Shown here one piece after another: positions 42,401 through 52,289 of a stretch of DNA of 64,000 bases. Numbering within the stretch: position 1 is the first letter of the stretch; the number at the start of each line of letters is the position of its first letter. The notes below the pieces were generated by a model. The model saw only the letters and a program-made list of their open reading frames with translations, did no database searches and was not told where the DNA came from. The DNA comes from Catonia carolina (taxonomy: Eukaryota; Arthropoda; Insecta; Hemiptera; Achilidae), in assembly GCA_035578175.1 (NCBI GenBank), contig JAQMRL010000008.1, positions 8,656,883-8,720,882 on the forward strand, read 5' to 3'. The translations under genes were made by a program, and so were the position numbers.

Positions 42401-44580
42401 TACTTATGTACAACATATTCGAAGAAATGCTACTTTATTTTAGTAAATGAACACGAATATTTAAAACTAAAATTAATTTTTAAAAGAAACTAATTAATGG
42501 TCGCCTCTGTAGCGCAATGGCCAGATGCTACACTGCATCTGCATCTGCTTAACATGCTACATTGCAGAGCGGAAGTCTCAAGTTCGATTCCTGGCTAGGG
42601 TACAGAAAATTATTACACTTCATAACCAGCGTTCCTAATACAAAGTGATACTGTTTTTACTTGTACGCCGGTCCGTAGTTCATATTTTGCCCACTGTGGC
42701 GCTGTGATGGGGTTGCTGCTGCCGATAGAATACGCCAGCGGTCATACCTCTCACAGCGCATGTACCAAGTGGCAACATATAGTGTCTGCGTACTGGCGAT
42801 ACAAAAGTTGAGAAGGTGACAGTATCGATATTCTCTGTGTGCGAGAATCGATACGGGGAAGTTGACATCTCAACATTGAGTTTTCATTCCGTCATCTGTA
42901 CCTCTATCCCCTTACCCTCGCTTCACCGGCGACGCGCTCCTATTAGATTAGGCAGCGGTACAGACGACCCCGATTCACTTCACTGGTGACTGCTCCTCCT
43001 CGGAGGCAGCGGTGAAAGGTGGTCGCTGCGTCGGCGGCTGCTCCTAATCTTTTAGGCAGCGGCAAAGATGACCTCCCTTCCTCCCCCCTTCGATGTTTTC
43101 ATTATTTTGAACTACGCCGCCGGAGGCCCGACCGGTCCTATGAACTCAAACGACTGCGCTACTAGAAGCCGGTGGGGACAAAAGTAGTCGCTAATAACTA
43201 AAATTTTGATGTCTGTTATTTCACTCCAGTGTGACTTCTTCGTCACACTGGGTTAGAAAGGGTTAATAATCACTTGTTGATTTCCCTTATTTTTGGAGGG
43301 AATTTTTAAAATTGTCATCTATCGTTTTCCGATGTCCATACGCCACATTCAGATTTCAGAAACTGCAATTGGAATGGTAAAATGGATTCATAATCTACAT
43401 AAAAAATTAGTGCGCCTGGATTGGGTTTGAAGTTCCAGTTTCGACTGGAAGTGGCCCAAAACCGGAGTTGAGAAATCAAAAATGGAATTTGAAAACAAAA
43501 ATTGTGTCATTCGATTCTTTTTAAAGAGTAGATACAGAAATCACTAATGGTTTCTGCCATAAGTCAAAGGTAAGCCTATTTCTTCCTTACAAAAGCTAGG
43601 TAAGCTTGATCTATTACAAATTTCTTTAGAAAAAATTCCTACCAGCAATGAGACACACCATGTCATAAAAGGGATTTTATTTTTATCTCAGTCTGCTTGT
43701 AAATCTTTAATTAACTACTGCTTGCTTCGTTTGTTGTTTAGGTCAACAGCCAAAAGGCTGGTTTGAACCTCTAGAGGTTTTACTAAGTAAAAACGAGGAG
43801 TGAGGTGGTTTACCATTGCCTTCCTCACTGAGTTGAAAGGGTATGCTTATCAGCATGCCAGGCCCTCCGAAAAGCACCCTCTTTCCACCCTGAAAAGACA
43901 CCTTCACTTCATTCACCACAGGGTCTGGCTGTATAATGAAATTCATTACTATCAGAGGACATAACTCTGACTAGTGTCTTTTACACCTCTACCTCTTCTG
44001 TTCTTAAATAGTTCAGTCATATAATTGTCTGACTATGTGATAAGAAACAGAACTATTTTTTTTAGCCCTGGAACCACAGATCAAGTGCAATTAATTTAAC
44101 ACTCCACCTGCCTGTTATGGGCATTTGCTTTGTTTACACTTGTTGATTTCCTCTATTTTCTGCATATAACCTTTCATTTCAGTCAAGTTGTACATTCTTT
44201 GTTTCAGAAAATCAAAACATCGTAAATATTTAGATAAGTCATGCTTAACAGATGAAGAAGTTCAATTTTTAACAAGTAACAGAATTTATAGGAAAATAAT
44301 TCAGCATATGGATGCTTTAAAGGAAACACGTGCAATTAATGAAAAACTAAAACACTTTGTAATTAAAACAGAAAAAGAAGTGGAGAAGTACAAAAATGAA
44401 AAACTGAAGAAAGAAAAACAGGAATTGTTAACGGCTGCTCTACAAAAACCGTACGTTGATTTAAACACTGATAATTGTTCAGTGGATGACAGTGCTGAGT
44501 CATTTCTACCAGATGAAACTATTTCAGAAATTAACGAAAAAATTGATTATAATAGTGTATTTATTAAAAACATTACATAA
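35094..44580 (+). CDS. Four-exon gene, possible DSN1/Mis13-like kinetochore protein
   Basis: Exons 35094-35190, 36940-37030, 37942-38025 and 44208-44580 join (phases 1, 2, 2) into a 645 nt ORF of 214 codons plus TAA. The N-terminus is strongly basic (DAKRRRRRSSFFDKTS, with an RRSS Aurora-type phosphosite), then an acidic linker, a short helical block (YLKCLIDELSEWEKMYSDMK) and a long coiled coil (IYRKIIQHMDALKETRAINE … KTEKEVEKYKNEKLKKEKQE), ending in an acidic tail. This order (basic RRxS motif, helical bundle, C-terminal coiled coil) is like DSN1 of the MIS12 kinetochore complex, but no diagnostic residues were verified. A start at 35097 is equally possible. The existence of the gene is firm; the name is tentative. 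Confidence 0.6.
35452..36770 (-). repeat. Family-1 repeat with internal tandem duplication
   Basis: The tail half (35452-35920) is followed by a second tail-side segment (35921-36770) that restarts at 'aacaaaaaactaacct' and continues to the head GGCAAGAGAAAGTAAAAAT. CA repeats lie at 36613-36628. Confidence 0.8.
36940..37030 (+). CDS. Exon 2 of the four-exon gene
   Basis: Acceptor TATATTTTCAG before 36940, donor AAAGA|GTAAGT after 37030. Encodes DDIAMDLDGERPQNGSNNET then SKNEEDWKK, an acidic/polar linker. Phase 1 to phase 2. Confidence 0.65.
37281..37670 (-). mobile_element. Family-2 SINE-like element
   Basis: Minus copy from TTGTTTAGGTCATCAGCC to CACTTCACCTGTCTGTTACG; the ORF is open over its distal part (…RARHADKRTFPLSEECNGK). 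A short Family-1 tail fragment precedes it at 37241-37278. Confidence 0.85.
37942..38025 (+). CDS. Exon 3 of the four-exon gene
   Basis: Acceptor TGATTTCCAG before 37942, donor ATTGC|GTAAGT after 38025. Encodes YLKCLIDELSEWEKMYSDMK then CKRKDAI, a helix with a central Trp. 84 nt, phase 2 at both ends. Confidence 0.65.
38280..39195 (-). mobile_element. pogo/Tigger-type element, non-autonomous
   Basis: TA flanks (38278-38279, 39196-39197) and ends CAGTCGAACTCGCTTATA / CCGGGTTCAACTG. Around 38640-38780 the minus strand keeps a scrap of transposase C-terminus (EEVTEQEEDEENTVTPTLQE). Lies in intron 3 of the plus-strand gene. Confidence 0.7.
39254..39461 (+). mobile_element. tRNA-derived SINE with long oligo(A)
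   Basis: CCGGCCGC start, A box GTTGGTAACGTGC, B box GGTTCGAATCC, 3' GTCGGACGTTAAAC, then about 47 A residues. The long pure A tract suggests a recent insertion. Confidence 0.88.
39676..40077 (+). mobile_element. Family-2 SINE-like element with 11 bp target duplication
   Basis: Flanked by AGGTGTTATAT (39665-39675, 40078-40088); starts TGCCCAAAACGGGCAGGTGG and ends in (CAA)n. Same subfamily as 25190-25585. Confidence 0.9.
40089..40689. other. Intron 3 spacer
   Basis: AT-rich sequence without recognised gene or repeat. Confidence 0.4.
40690..41760 (-). pseudogene. Tc1/mariner-superfamily transposase pseudogene
   Basis: Reading leftwards: HTH region with FEETGSTLKT and SARRHAKSHS, MRRILHKDLQFHPFKIQLVH, first catalytic Asp in WMSDEAHFHHF, TVWCVISTQAIVGPYFFEDD, second Asp in MFFQQDGATCHKSRA, and the third site in SWPARSLDLSACNYFL, with 36 residues between the last two acidic positions. 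Stops at several points and Leu for Pro in the last motif show it is dead. It is the most complete transposase of this group in the window. Confidence 0.8.
41965..42215 (+). mobile_element. Family-2 SINE-like element, 5' truncated
   Basis: Lacks the GCCCATAACAG head; the ORF MNFTIQPDPVVNEVKVSFAE is open from 42000 through the tail to 42227. Confidence 0.85.
42498..42610 (+). mobile_element. tRNA-like SINE fragment (second type)
   Basis: GGTCGCCTCTGTAGCGCAATGG resembles a tRNA 5' end with A box, and AGTTCGATTCCTGGCT a B box/T arm; an internal repeat of CATCTG lengthens it. A related fragment is at 46925-46979. Confidence 0.55.
42910..43090. repeat. Three imperfect tandem repeats, each with a hairpin
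   Basis: GC-rich units of about 55-60 bp share 'CTCCT … AGGCAGCGG'. The hairpins are CCTA-ttagat-TAGG, CCTCC-tc-GGAGG and CCTAA-tctt-TTAGG: stem bases differ between units, yet pairing is preserved. Function unknown. Confidence 0.55.
43226..43251. repeat. Perfect 10 bp hairpin
   Basis: CCAGTGTGAC, loop TTCTTC, GTCACACTGG. It lies 140 bp after the repeat trio in intron 3 of the plus-strand gene. Confidence 0.7.
43731..44128 (-). mobile_element. Family-2 SINE-like element
   Basis: Minus copy ending 80 bp before the last exon of the plus-strand gene; the frame is partly shifted (…SFQGGKRVLFGGPGM) compared with other copies. Confidence 0.85.
44208..44580 (+). CDS. Exon 4 (terminal) of the four-exon gene
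   Basis: Acceptor TTTGTTTCAG before 44208; the GC carried from exon 3 plus A completes an Ala codon. Encodes KSKHRKYLDKSCLTDEEVQF, a Lys/Glu-rich coiled coil and an acidic end DYNSVFIKNIT, stop TAA at 44578-44580. An ATTAAA poly(A)-type hexamer is at about 44627. Confidence 0.7.
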
Positions 44581-44799
44581 TGCAGAAAATACCACCAAAT
44601 GTTTTTATAAATAGATCTAAAGTTTTATTAAAAATCTTTTTTGTAAATTTTTGTTTTTCATTTTAAGTTGTTACTAAAAAAGCACTAGTCTGTTTTTATC
44701 CGTAAGAGATTTGTTCCTTAAAATTTCTTTAATTTAATTAAAATATGAAATATTTATTAAAATATTATTTTCATTAATTTTTAATTTAATTTGTACTTT

Positions 44800-45118
44800 A
44801 AAAAATCTGGAGTGAAACACTCACACAATTTTCTCTTGCCATTGCAAATAATTGATAATAAACTTAACATTGGTAATAAAACATTAGAAATAAGCAAAAC
44901 ACTAACCTCAATAAACATAACCTAATTTTAATCATGAGTGAAAGATGCAAAATGAAAATCAACCTCAGTTTGGCTTAAAAATATGGAAAATCACTCTTTC
45001 ACGCTAAACTAGGCTCTATAGAGAAAACCGCTTTAAACAAAAGTTGTAGATCTGTTAATTTTTTATAAATTTGATTATATACACTTTTGTCGTAAAACAT
45101 ACTATAGCCAAAATTTTC
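44800..45118 (-). repeat. Family-1 tail fragment
   Basis: Begins AATCTGGAGTGAAACACTCA and is truncated after 'gtcgtaaaacatact'. It faces the head of the next copy. Confidence 0.8.
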
Positions 45119-45146
45119 TTATTTTTTCCTATTTATATATTTATTT

Positions 45147-45722
45147 TTGCTTGCCACTACGAATATATAGGAAGGTAAGTATTGTTTTCAAGTAAATTTT
45201 TTGAAATCGAGTTTTCACGAGATGTACACATTTTCAGACCCTCTGAACCCAAAAAACATGTTTTTAGCGATTGGTCTGTGTGTGTGTGTGTGGGTGAATA
45301 TCTCAAGAATGGAACATCGTACCAACTTGAAACTTAAGTTACATATTACTACCAGACCCGACACGAACATTTTCATCAAAATCGGTCAACCGGAAGTAGT
45401 AGTTTATTCATGAGATTTTTCACTTTTTTGCGATTTTCTCAAAAACTGGTCCTATGTTTTTTTTTTAAATCGCCTGGTTTACCAAATTTTTTATGCTCTA
45501 CAAGATTGGGTAGGCGCCATGTTTGCTGAAATTCTGAAGGAGGCTGTTTTCGCGTAAAAAAAAATTTTTTTTTAAGATTACGGGTTTAATATGCATTTTA
45601 GCGCAAAAAATTTATATAATATAAAATTTAGAGAATTTATTATCCTACAACTTTTATTTTAAACATTTTTTTTGTATAACGCGTAGTTTAGCATTAATTA
45701 GCGATTTTATGTTTTTTTTTTA
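45147..45722 (+). repeat. Family-1 repeat, 3' truncated
   Basis: Head is slightly diverged (TTTTTGCTTGCCACTACGAA); GT tract at 45277-45293; stops after 'agcgattttatg'. Confidence 0.8.
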
Positions 45723-46924
45723 TTAAAAATACAAGCCTAAACTGACCGCAGTAGAGTAATCAATAATTTTTTTCTACAAAAAATAAAATAACACAAAAAC
45801 AAATTTATTATTTTATTTTTAATGGGTGTTCTAAAACTTAATACAATAATAATAATAATAATGTACAAAGGAACTATACAATAAATTTTAGTAAACTAAA
45901 CAAACTTTTGGTTTTACAATCAGTTATAAGAAAATATACTTTTTACAATAAATACAAAAATAAAATAATCAGTATACATACATACACTACATTACTTAAA
46001 AACAATAATCTGTATTAATATTATTAATACTAATAAAATTTAAAAAAAACGAACAATAAAATTAGGTATTTTCAAATATATTATGGCAGTGAATTGTTCA
46101 GAATAATGCACTTTGTTGATGAATATCTGATGAGATCATTATCATTATACATCCTCAAATTTTAAACAATTATTGTTTAAAATAATTATAAAAACTATAT
46201 AGCTATTGTTGCCCTTAACTTGCCGGTTTGGTGAGAAAACTCAAAAAACAAAATTTTGGCTTTTTGGGGTTTGCCGTTTTCATATTGTTCTTTCTTTACA
46301 CCTTCAAAATGAGTTATTTCGTCAAATTTATATAAATATAAACAGTTACACGTACCTGTAGGATCATGGATAATGTTCCAAATTTTAAATCGGGGTCTTA
46401 TGGGGGTCGCTACCCTTATCCAAAAGATATGAAATGTTTTATTTTTAGAATACAAAAAGTCTTTTGACGGCATGTTGTTTAGCGTTAAAAATTACACAAA
46501 AATTTGATTACCCGAAAATTTTCAATTAGAACCCTCTAGCCTGCAGTAGGGGTTGTATTTCTTTATCTCCTTAACGGTGAATAATAGGGACAAAATGCAT
46601 GAACCTGTTACTTCAATATTATATAACCAAAGTTGCCCTTAACCTACCGGTCCGCTGAGTAAAACAAAAACCAAATTTCGGTTTTTTGGGGTTTGCCGTT
46701 TTCCGGTATTCTTATCTTTACACCTTCAAAACAGTTTTTTAGACAAATTTTTATTAACAAAACGTAACGTTCATTCATTCATTCACTTTGTGGCAAACGG
46801 TTCTGATCCACGTACCCCTCTGAGGCTGAGACATGGAAGCAGCGCGAAGTGCTGCTGGAGTGGCGAGTTTATCATTATACATCCTCAAATTTTAAACAAT
46901 TATTGTTTGAATTAAAAATTAAGT
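45723..46924. repeat. AT-rich spacer with a diverged direct duplication
   Basis: 46202-46330 and 46632-46755 share TTGCCCTTAAC, GGTTTGCCGTTTTC and TTTACACCTTCAAAA in the same order, about 430 bp apart. 'Catcctcaaattttaaacaattattgttt' also occurs twice (46151, 46876). No gene recognised. Confidence 0.6.
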
Positions 46925-46983
46925 TAGGCCGTCTCTGTGGCCCAGTGATTAGCATGCTACACTGCAAACCGGAGGTTCCTTAA

Positions 46984-47941
46984 CCCTTTATAGGTCTCTG
47001 GTAAGTATACTTACCACTGGCAATAAGATCGATTTTTTTTTTTTAAGAATAAGCTATGCATTTAAACCCTATTGGCATTTTATGGTTTTATAGATGTTCT
47101 CTGTGCCCATAACAGACAGGTGGAGTGTCAAATTATTTACACTCAATCTGTTCGTTGCAGGGCTAAAATAAATAGTTCTGTTTCTTATCACATGGTCAGC
47201 CAATTAAATGACTGAATCATTTGAGAACAGAAGAGGTAGAGGTGTAAAAGACACTAATCAGAGTTATCTTCTCTGAAAGTAATGAATTTCATTGTACAGC
47301 CAGACCCTGTGGTGAATGAAGTGAAGTTGTCATTTACAGAGTGGAAAATATGTGCTTTTCAGAGGGCCCGGCATGCTGATGAGCGTACTTTTCCACTCAG
47401 TTAGGAAGGCAATGGTAAACCATCTCACTCCTCGTTTTACTTAGTAAAACCTCTACAGGTTCAAACCAGCTTTTCGGCTGTTGACCTAAACAACAACAGA
47501 TGTTCTCTGGTAAGTACGCTATCCACATTTTGCAATTAGTGCGCAGCGACCATTTGCTTTACAAGTTACTCGAATGTGGTAAGGGGATTCATTCTAGCGT
47601 ACGCAACCGCGTTGTTTTGTTGTTCCTTTTGTACAACATTTAGAAAATTTGAGTTTTTTACAGGAAAGCAAGAATTCATGCTAATATAAAGTTGAGATAG
47701 TAAGTTATCCTACACATCTTTTTGTTATATAGTACTACAAGTTGTTTTAATAAGCATTCTTACCACTAAATGTTATGTGATTCCCATTCCAATAAACGTT
47801 CCTTGGTAAATATACTTACCAGGGCTAAACATAAAAAAATCATACTGTTCTGGTACTAGAAATACGTTGTAGTCCCTACAAAACAAAATTTGACATTTTA
47901 CAATATGCATATTTTCCCCCGCAATACTGCCCTATAAAGGG
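46984..47941. mobile_element. TTAA-flanked (piggyBac-type) MITE
   Basis: TTAA at 46980-46983 and 47942-47945; ends CCCTTTATAGG and CCTATAAAGGG. Subterminal palindromes GGTAAGTATACTTACC (left) and GGTAAATATACTTACC (right) are shared. About 550 bp is MITE; the rest is the inserted Family-2 unit. It is inserted in a tRNA-like SINE fragment (46925-46979). Confidence 0.75.
47104..47497 (+). mobile_element. Family-2 SINE-like element, boundaries exact
   Basis: 394 bp between copies of AGATGTTCTCTG (47092-47103, 47498-47509). This copy fixes the family's ends: TGCCCATAACAG at 5' and CCTAAACAACAAC at 3'. Confidence 0.92.
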
Positions 47942-47945
47942 TTAA

Positions 47946-48222
47946 CCTAAAGTACTGAGGGTTAGTCACGAAATGAACTTTGTTTGAGACGAAGTGTAAG
48001 AGGGGAATAATCTACTGCAGATGCCCAGTTTCTCTATTACAGTCCTAAAAACATACTGACACTCGTAGTTCATTGAAATACATAGTCCTTATTTTATTAT
48101 GTGACGAGTGGTACAGGAAATATTGTTTTGATTTGGCTATTCTGTTTATACGTTTTAGGCTACATTTATACAAATAAAAGTATTTTAATTCGTTAAAACT
48201 CATTCCGTTTCTTTTCATTTTA
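47946..48222. other. Spacer
   Basis: No feature recognised. Confidence 0.4.
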
Positions 48223-48230
48223 ATTCTTCA

Positions 48231-48408
48231 CCGGCCGCGTTGGCGATGTTGGTAACGTGCTCGCCTCTCATCACGCGGTCTTGGGTTCGAATCCCACTCG
48301 GGCATGGCATTTTTTCATACGTTACAAAAAATTCATTTCATCCTTCACCGTCTGCATTAGCAGCAATTTGCAAAACAGCCGGACGTTAAACCAAAAAAAA
48401 AAAAAAAA
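48231..48408 (+). mobile_element. tRNA-derived SINE
   Basis: CCGGCCGCGTTGG start, A and B boxes as at 21391, 3' GGACGTTAAACC and oligo(A). AATTCTTC flanks it (48223-48230, 48409-48416). Confidence 0.88.
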
Positions 48409-48479
48409 AAATTCTTCGCGTTTTATTCATAATTCGGTCGTGTTTTAATAAATTAGTTATCTATCCGTGTATTATAAGT

Positions 48480-49140
48480 TTATTATGTCGACCGTTCAAA
48501 AGCAGCGGAAAACAATTCAAAGTGTGGAACGAAATGTTATTAAGTGTTGTAAAGAAGAAGCAAAACGTAAACTGTATATACTACACAGTTGCATGTTTTT
48601 AGAAGTGTACGCCAAGTGTAATGCCAGAAAAGTCATTAGTCAACTTAACCCACTGCTTTGGTCAGAAACTCTCAGTCTAAGGACTAAAAGAATGATGAAC
48701 GATGCCATCCTTAGAAGTGTTCTGATGTATGGCGCAGAAGCATGGGAGTTAACAAAAAGAAATAAAGATAGACTGAATGCAGTGGAAATGGACTTCCTGA
48801 GACGCAGCTGCAGGGTATCTAGGATAGGGCACATCAGAAATGAAGAAAGAAGAAGAAGAATGAATCAACAGGAGTCAGTTGTTGAAGCAATAGAAAGTCG
48901 CCAACTGTTATGGTATGGACATGTATAAAGAATGTCAGAAGCTAGATGGCCCAAGTTCATAATGGAATGGACACCTCAAGAAAGGAGAAAAAGGGGGCGC
49001 CCTCCTAGAAAATGGGAGCAAGACATTCAAAACGCCATGAATTTGAGGCAACTGGCTCCTGAAGATACTCTGGATAAGGGCAAATGGAGGTTGAGATGCG
49101 AGAAACGGCCTGATGATGCTGTAAGAGACCTCGCTTAAGA
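48480..49140 (+). pseudogene. LINE ORF2 C-terminal fragment
   Basis: ORFs 48467-48928 and 48932-49138 are one frame broken by a TAA. It encodes KRMMNDAILRSVLMYGAEAW, MDFLRRSCRVSRIGHIRNEE, LLWYGHV and then ERRKRGRPPRKWEQDIQNAM. The 'YGaEaW…R…GRP.K.W' order is the standard end of RTE/Jockey-type reverse transcriptases. An AAG repeat tail follows. Confidence 0.85.
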
Positions 49141-49279
49141 AGAAGAAGACGTACTACGCTGGCGGCAGCGCATTGCCCACACTGAGCCCCGGGTTCATAT
49201 AGTCATTATTACATATCAGTAGTCACTAGTAACAAAAATTTTGATGCGATTTTAAATAATTTGACTAGTCGTAATAAAA

Positions 49280-49796
49280 TTATCAAGTAAGGTATAATGA
49301 ACATAAAAAAGCACTGAAATGTGACTACATTATATCTAACTATACCAATCATATAAAAGAGGAAACACATAAATTTGGTGAAATGGATAAACATTTTAAT
49401 GTAATAGAACAGTGTAATATAGAAAATAAAAATAAAATTGAAAAATACGAGATGTTCCACATTTATAAATATTTAGAAGAGCAAAAGCAGGACATTTTGA
49501 ATGAACACGTCATATTTAGGAATGATGAAGTGATATTTGCCGCTGCTGCTATCTATAGTGAACATGAGAAGGGAAAAATTAAGAGGAAATAAATTTTAAA
49601 TCAGTTTTATACAAGTGACTGAAGATGTATCGTCTTCTGTAGATTTTTAATAAAAAAAGTTTTTAGTTTCAATTATATGTTATTTACTCTGATGATGGTG
49701 GATCCACCGAAACACGTTTAAATGAAAATAAAAGTTGACGCGGTTAAAAAGGAAGGTTAGTGAAATTTATTATATAAACTCATTATATAAAATAGA
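49280..49796 (+). mobile_element. Penelope-like element 3' end
   Basis: Encodes YNEHKKALKCDYIISNYTNH (end of a GIY-YIG domain), MDKHFNVIEQCNIENKNKIE and FHIYKYLEEQKQDILNEHVI, stop at 49592, then the same terminal repeat found in the fold-back units, with one hammerhead. It is the best link between the fold-back units and an autonomous Penelope-like source. Confidence 0.75.
49683..49726 (+). ncRNA. Hammerhead motif, partly decayed
   Basis: Core CTGATGA, hairpin GGTGGATCCACC and GAAA are intact, but stem III reads ACAC/GTTT and stem I return AATGAA, each with a mismatch. Confidence 0.6.
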
Positions 49797-49899
49797 AGAT
49801 TTTCAAAAAAAATATAATAAATTAATAATATAATATAATATTAATAATTTAATAAAAGATTCACAAAATGTTTACAATAAAAAGTGTCTTTCAATAAAT

Positions 49900-50475
49900 T
49901 CAAAACTCTGGCATTACAACACCGTAATTCTACCGGAGATCACATACAGCAGCGAAACAATCTTCAGTCTCAGGAAGATAAACACGGAGCACAGAATCTC
50001 AAAATTAGAGCATCGGATCATCAGGAGATGCCTGAACAAAAGATGTTGCTCTGATGGGATATGGAAACCCGTCTCGAAAGAAGAAGTATACAGAAATACA
50101 GAACCTCTAGCAGACCAGATGAGGAAAAAGAGAATTTCCTTCTTTGGACATCTCTTGAGGACCGACTCTTCCAGAATTTCAAAACAAATAATCAACTTTT
50201 TCCTTAACAGAAAAACTCAGCCCCACTGGATCAGGGAAATTAAGGAGGACATGAACGGGCTCCAAATCTCACTTGCGGACCTCAAAACAAAAGCCGGAAA
50301 TTACCACAGGCTGAAAACCACAAGACTTGAACAGCAGAAACCAACGAAACGACAGAAAGTTGTGTATTCTGATAAGGAACGGCAGAGAAGATCGGATGGA
50401 TTGAAGGAATATTGGAGAAAGTTCAAGGAGGGAAACATCAGGAAGGGACTCCAAAAACTGAAAGATTGAACCGCA
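49900..50475 (+). pseudogene. LINE ORF2 C-terminal fragment (tail type 2)
   Basis: Encodes LEHRIIRRCLNKRCC, MRKKRISFFGHLLRTDSSRI, PHWIREIKEDMNGLQISLAD and the basic tail YSDKERQRRSDGLKEYWRKF. The 'RR.SFFGH..R' motif is typical for LINE C-termini. ORF 50119-50469 is intact but 5' truncated. Confidence 0.7.
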
Positions 50476-50800
50476 AAAATTGAAATGAGCTCTTTTTAGT
50501 TTGATGAACTTATTTAGTCCTATGTGGCTAAAAAAAAAAAAAATAGAAGATTTTAAATAAGTTCCCAAACTTCCATTATAGATTAAGAAACAATAAGGTC
50601 GCCTCTCTCAAAGGGATCAGAGTAAGGTGCTGGTACACAAGAGTTATGAGGCAGGAAGGCTGATACATGAAATAACGATAAAAAATTGTAGGGTCCTGTC
50701 AGAATCTTAAGAATTTCATGTCTCTTATAATTAAATGAAAAATTAAGAAAGGAATAATTCAGAAAAATAGTGTACAAATAAGTAGTTTATTTCAAAGTGT
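50476..50800. other. Spacer between two LINE tails
   Basis: Includes an oligo(A) run (50529-50542) that probably ends the preceding LINE fragment. Nothing else recognised. Confidence 0.4.
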
Positions 50801-50809
50801 GAAAAACTG

Positions 50810-51340
50810 GCAGTGAAATCCTCTTCAGTATTGATGGAAATGGAATAAAAGAAACGATCAGAAAAATAGAAAGATGGATTCTTAGAACCTACGTAAACAA
50901 GAAACACATAGTTGACAATCAGCACAAATTTATAAAGAAATAGAACCAATCACTGATGCAATGCGCAAAAAGATAATTTCTTTCTTTGCACATATCCTCA
51001 GAACTCCAGAAAACAGATTATTGAGAAAAATTGTAGAAAAATTTATGTGTGCAAAAACGAAAGGAGCCACAATTCCTTGGCTTGAAGAAATCAAAAAAGA
51101 CAAAGAACTAAATCTAACAATTGCTGATGTCAAAGATCGCCCATCGGTTTACAAGGAAACAATTAAAGACAAAAACAAAATTTTATCAGTAAGAACAATT
51201 AAACGAAAAGAACAGGTTTGTTCAGACGAATTGAGCAAAGCAAGATCCGACAGAATGAAAAAGTATTAGAAGGAAAGAAATGAAAAGGAAATAAACTACC
51301 AAAGAAAAAGAACTAACCAAAGAGACTCAAGTGATCCTTT
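50810..51340 (+). pseudogene. Second, diverged copy of the LINE tail
   Basis: MRKKIISFFAHILRTPENRL, IPWLEEIKKDKELNLTIADV and CSDELSKARSDRMKKY parallel the 49900-50475 fragment but differ at many residues, so these are different subfamilies. Ends in 'gatcctttgtggtcataaaatt', near-identical in form to 'cctatgtggctaaaaaa' of the first. Confidence 0.7.
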
Positions 51341-51379
51341 GTGGTCATAAAATTAAAAAAAATTAATAACTTAATAATA

Positions 51380-51830
51380 AAGTATTGAAAATGATTCCCT
51401 GTGATCCGAATGCAGTCTCGTACACATTCTGTAACATTTTTAATCTCTTTTCGTAATGTTCGCTAATCAGTGTTAAAAAACTCACGTTCAATGTTTGCCT
51501 TCAATTCATCAAGTTCATGAAATTGTTAAAAACGACACACTTTTAAATATTCCACAAGAAAAATTCTGCTGATGTATAAGATTTGGGGATCTTGGAGGGC
51601 ACAACCATTAGAATCAATTATGCTAATATGATTTTGTTCGCTCCTAATCTCACAAAATTTATTTAATAAATGCTAGATTGTCGACTTATTTGGAGAAGTA
51701 GAATCTGGAACCGTTAACTGACACTCGTCTTTGGAAACGACATTGTTGAGACAGTAGAGACAAATTAATACCGGTGCACAATGTTAATACAGTGTTGCCA
51801 ACTGATAACTAAGGAGACATTAAATTTACC
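51380..51830 (-). pseudogene. Heavily decayed Tc1/mariner-type transposase
   Basis: Minus-strand pieces include CPPRSPNLIHQQNFSCGIFK (third acidic-site region), and the ends read 'cagtgttgccaactgat'. Many stops. Low confidence. Confidence 0.35.
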
Positions 51831-51990
51831 TAAGTGTTACTTCTACCTTTGTAATGTTACAGTTGCATCTTTTGAAAAATCCGTTAATAGTGTGTATTAA
51901 GTAAAACAAAAACAAGATGTTAATACACCATGCATCTCAACAGTGTACTTAGGAGTTCCCAAGAGATTGACACGAATAAAATATATTTAA

Positions 51991-52245
51991 CCCACCGGGT
52001 TGGTCTAGAAGTAAAGTCGTCGCCAAAATTAGCTGTTTAACAGCTGATTTTCAGAGACGAAGGTTCCTGGTTCGAATCCTAGTAAAGGTAGTTACTTTTA
52101 TACGAATTTGAATACTAGACAGTGGTTACCGGTGTACTTTGATGGTTGGATTTCAATTAACCATACTCTCTCAGGAATGGTCAGCCTGGGTCTGTACAAG
52201 ACTACACATCATCCTTATCTCATTGGGTCATGGGGTTGCTTATTG
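51991..52245 (+). mobile_element. tRNA-derived SINE (third type)
   Basis: CCCACCGGGTTGGTCTAGAA is a tRNA-like head with an A box and CTGGTTCGAATCCTAG the B box; the body continues 'acgaatttgaatactagaca…ggtttcaattaacca' and 'gtacaagactacac'. I associate this sequence type with Auchenorrhyncha, from memory only. Confidence 0.65.
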
Positions 52246-52289
52246 TTTTGAATTGAACAGATTGCAACGTACATAAATTAGGGATAGTC

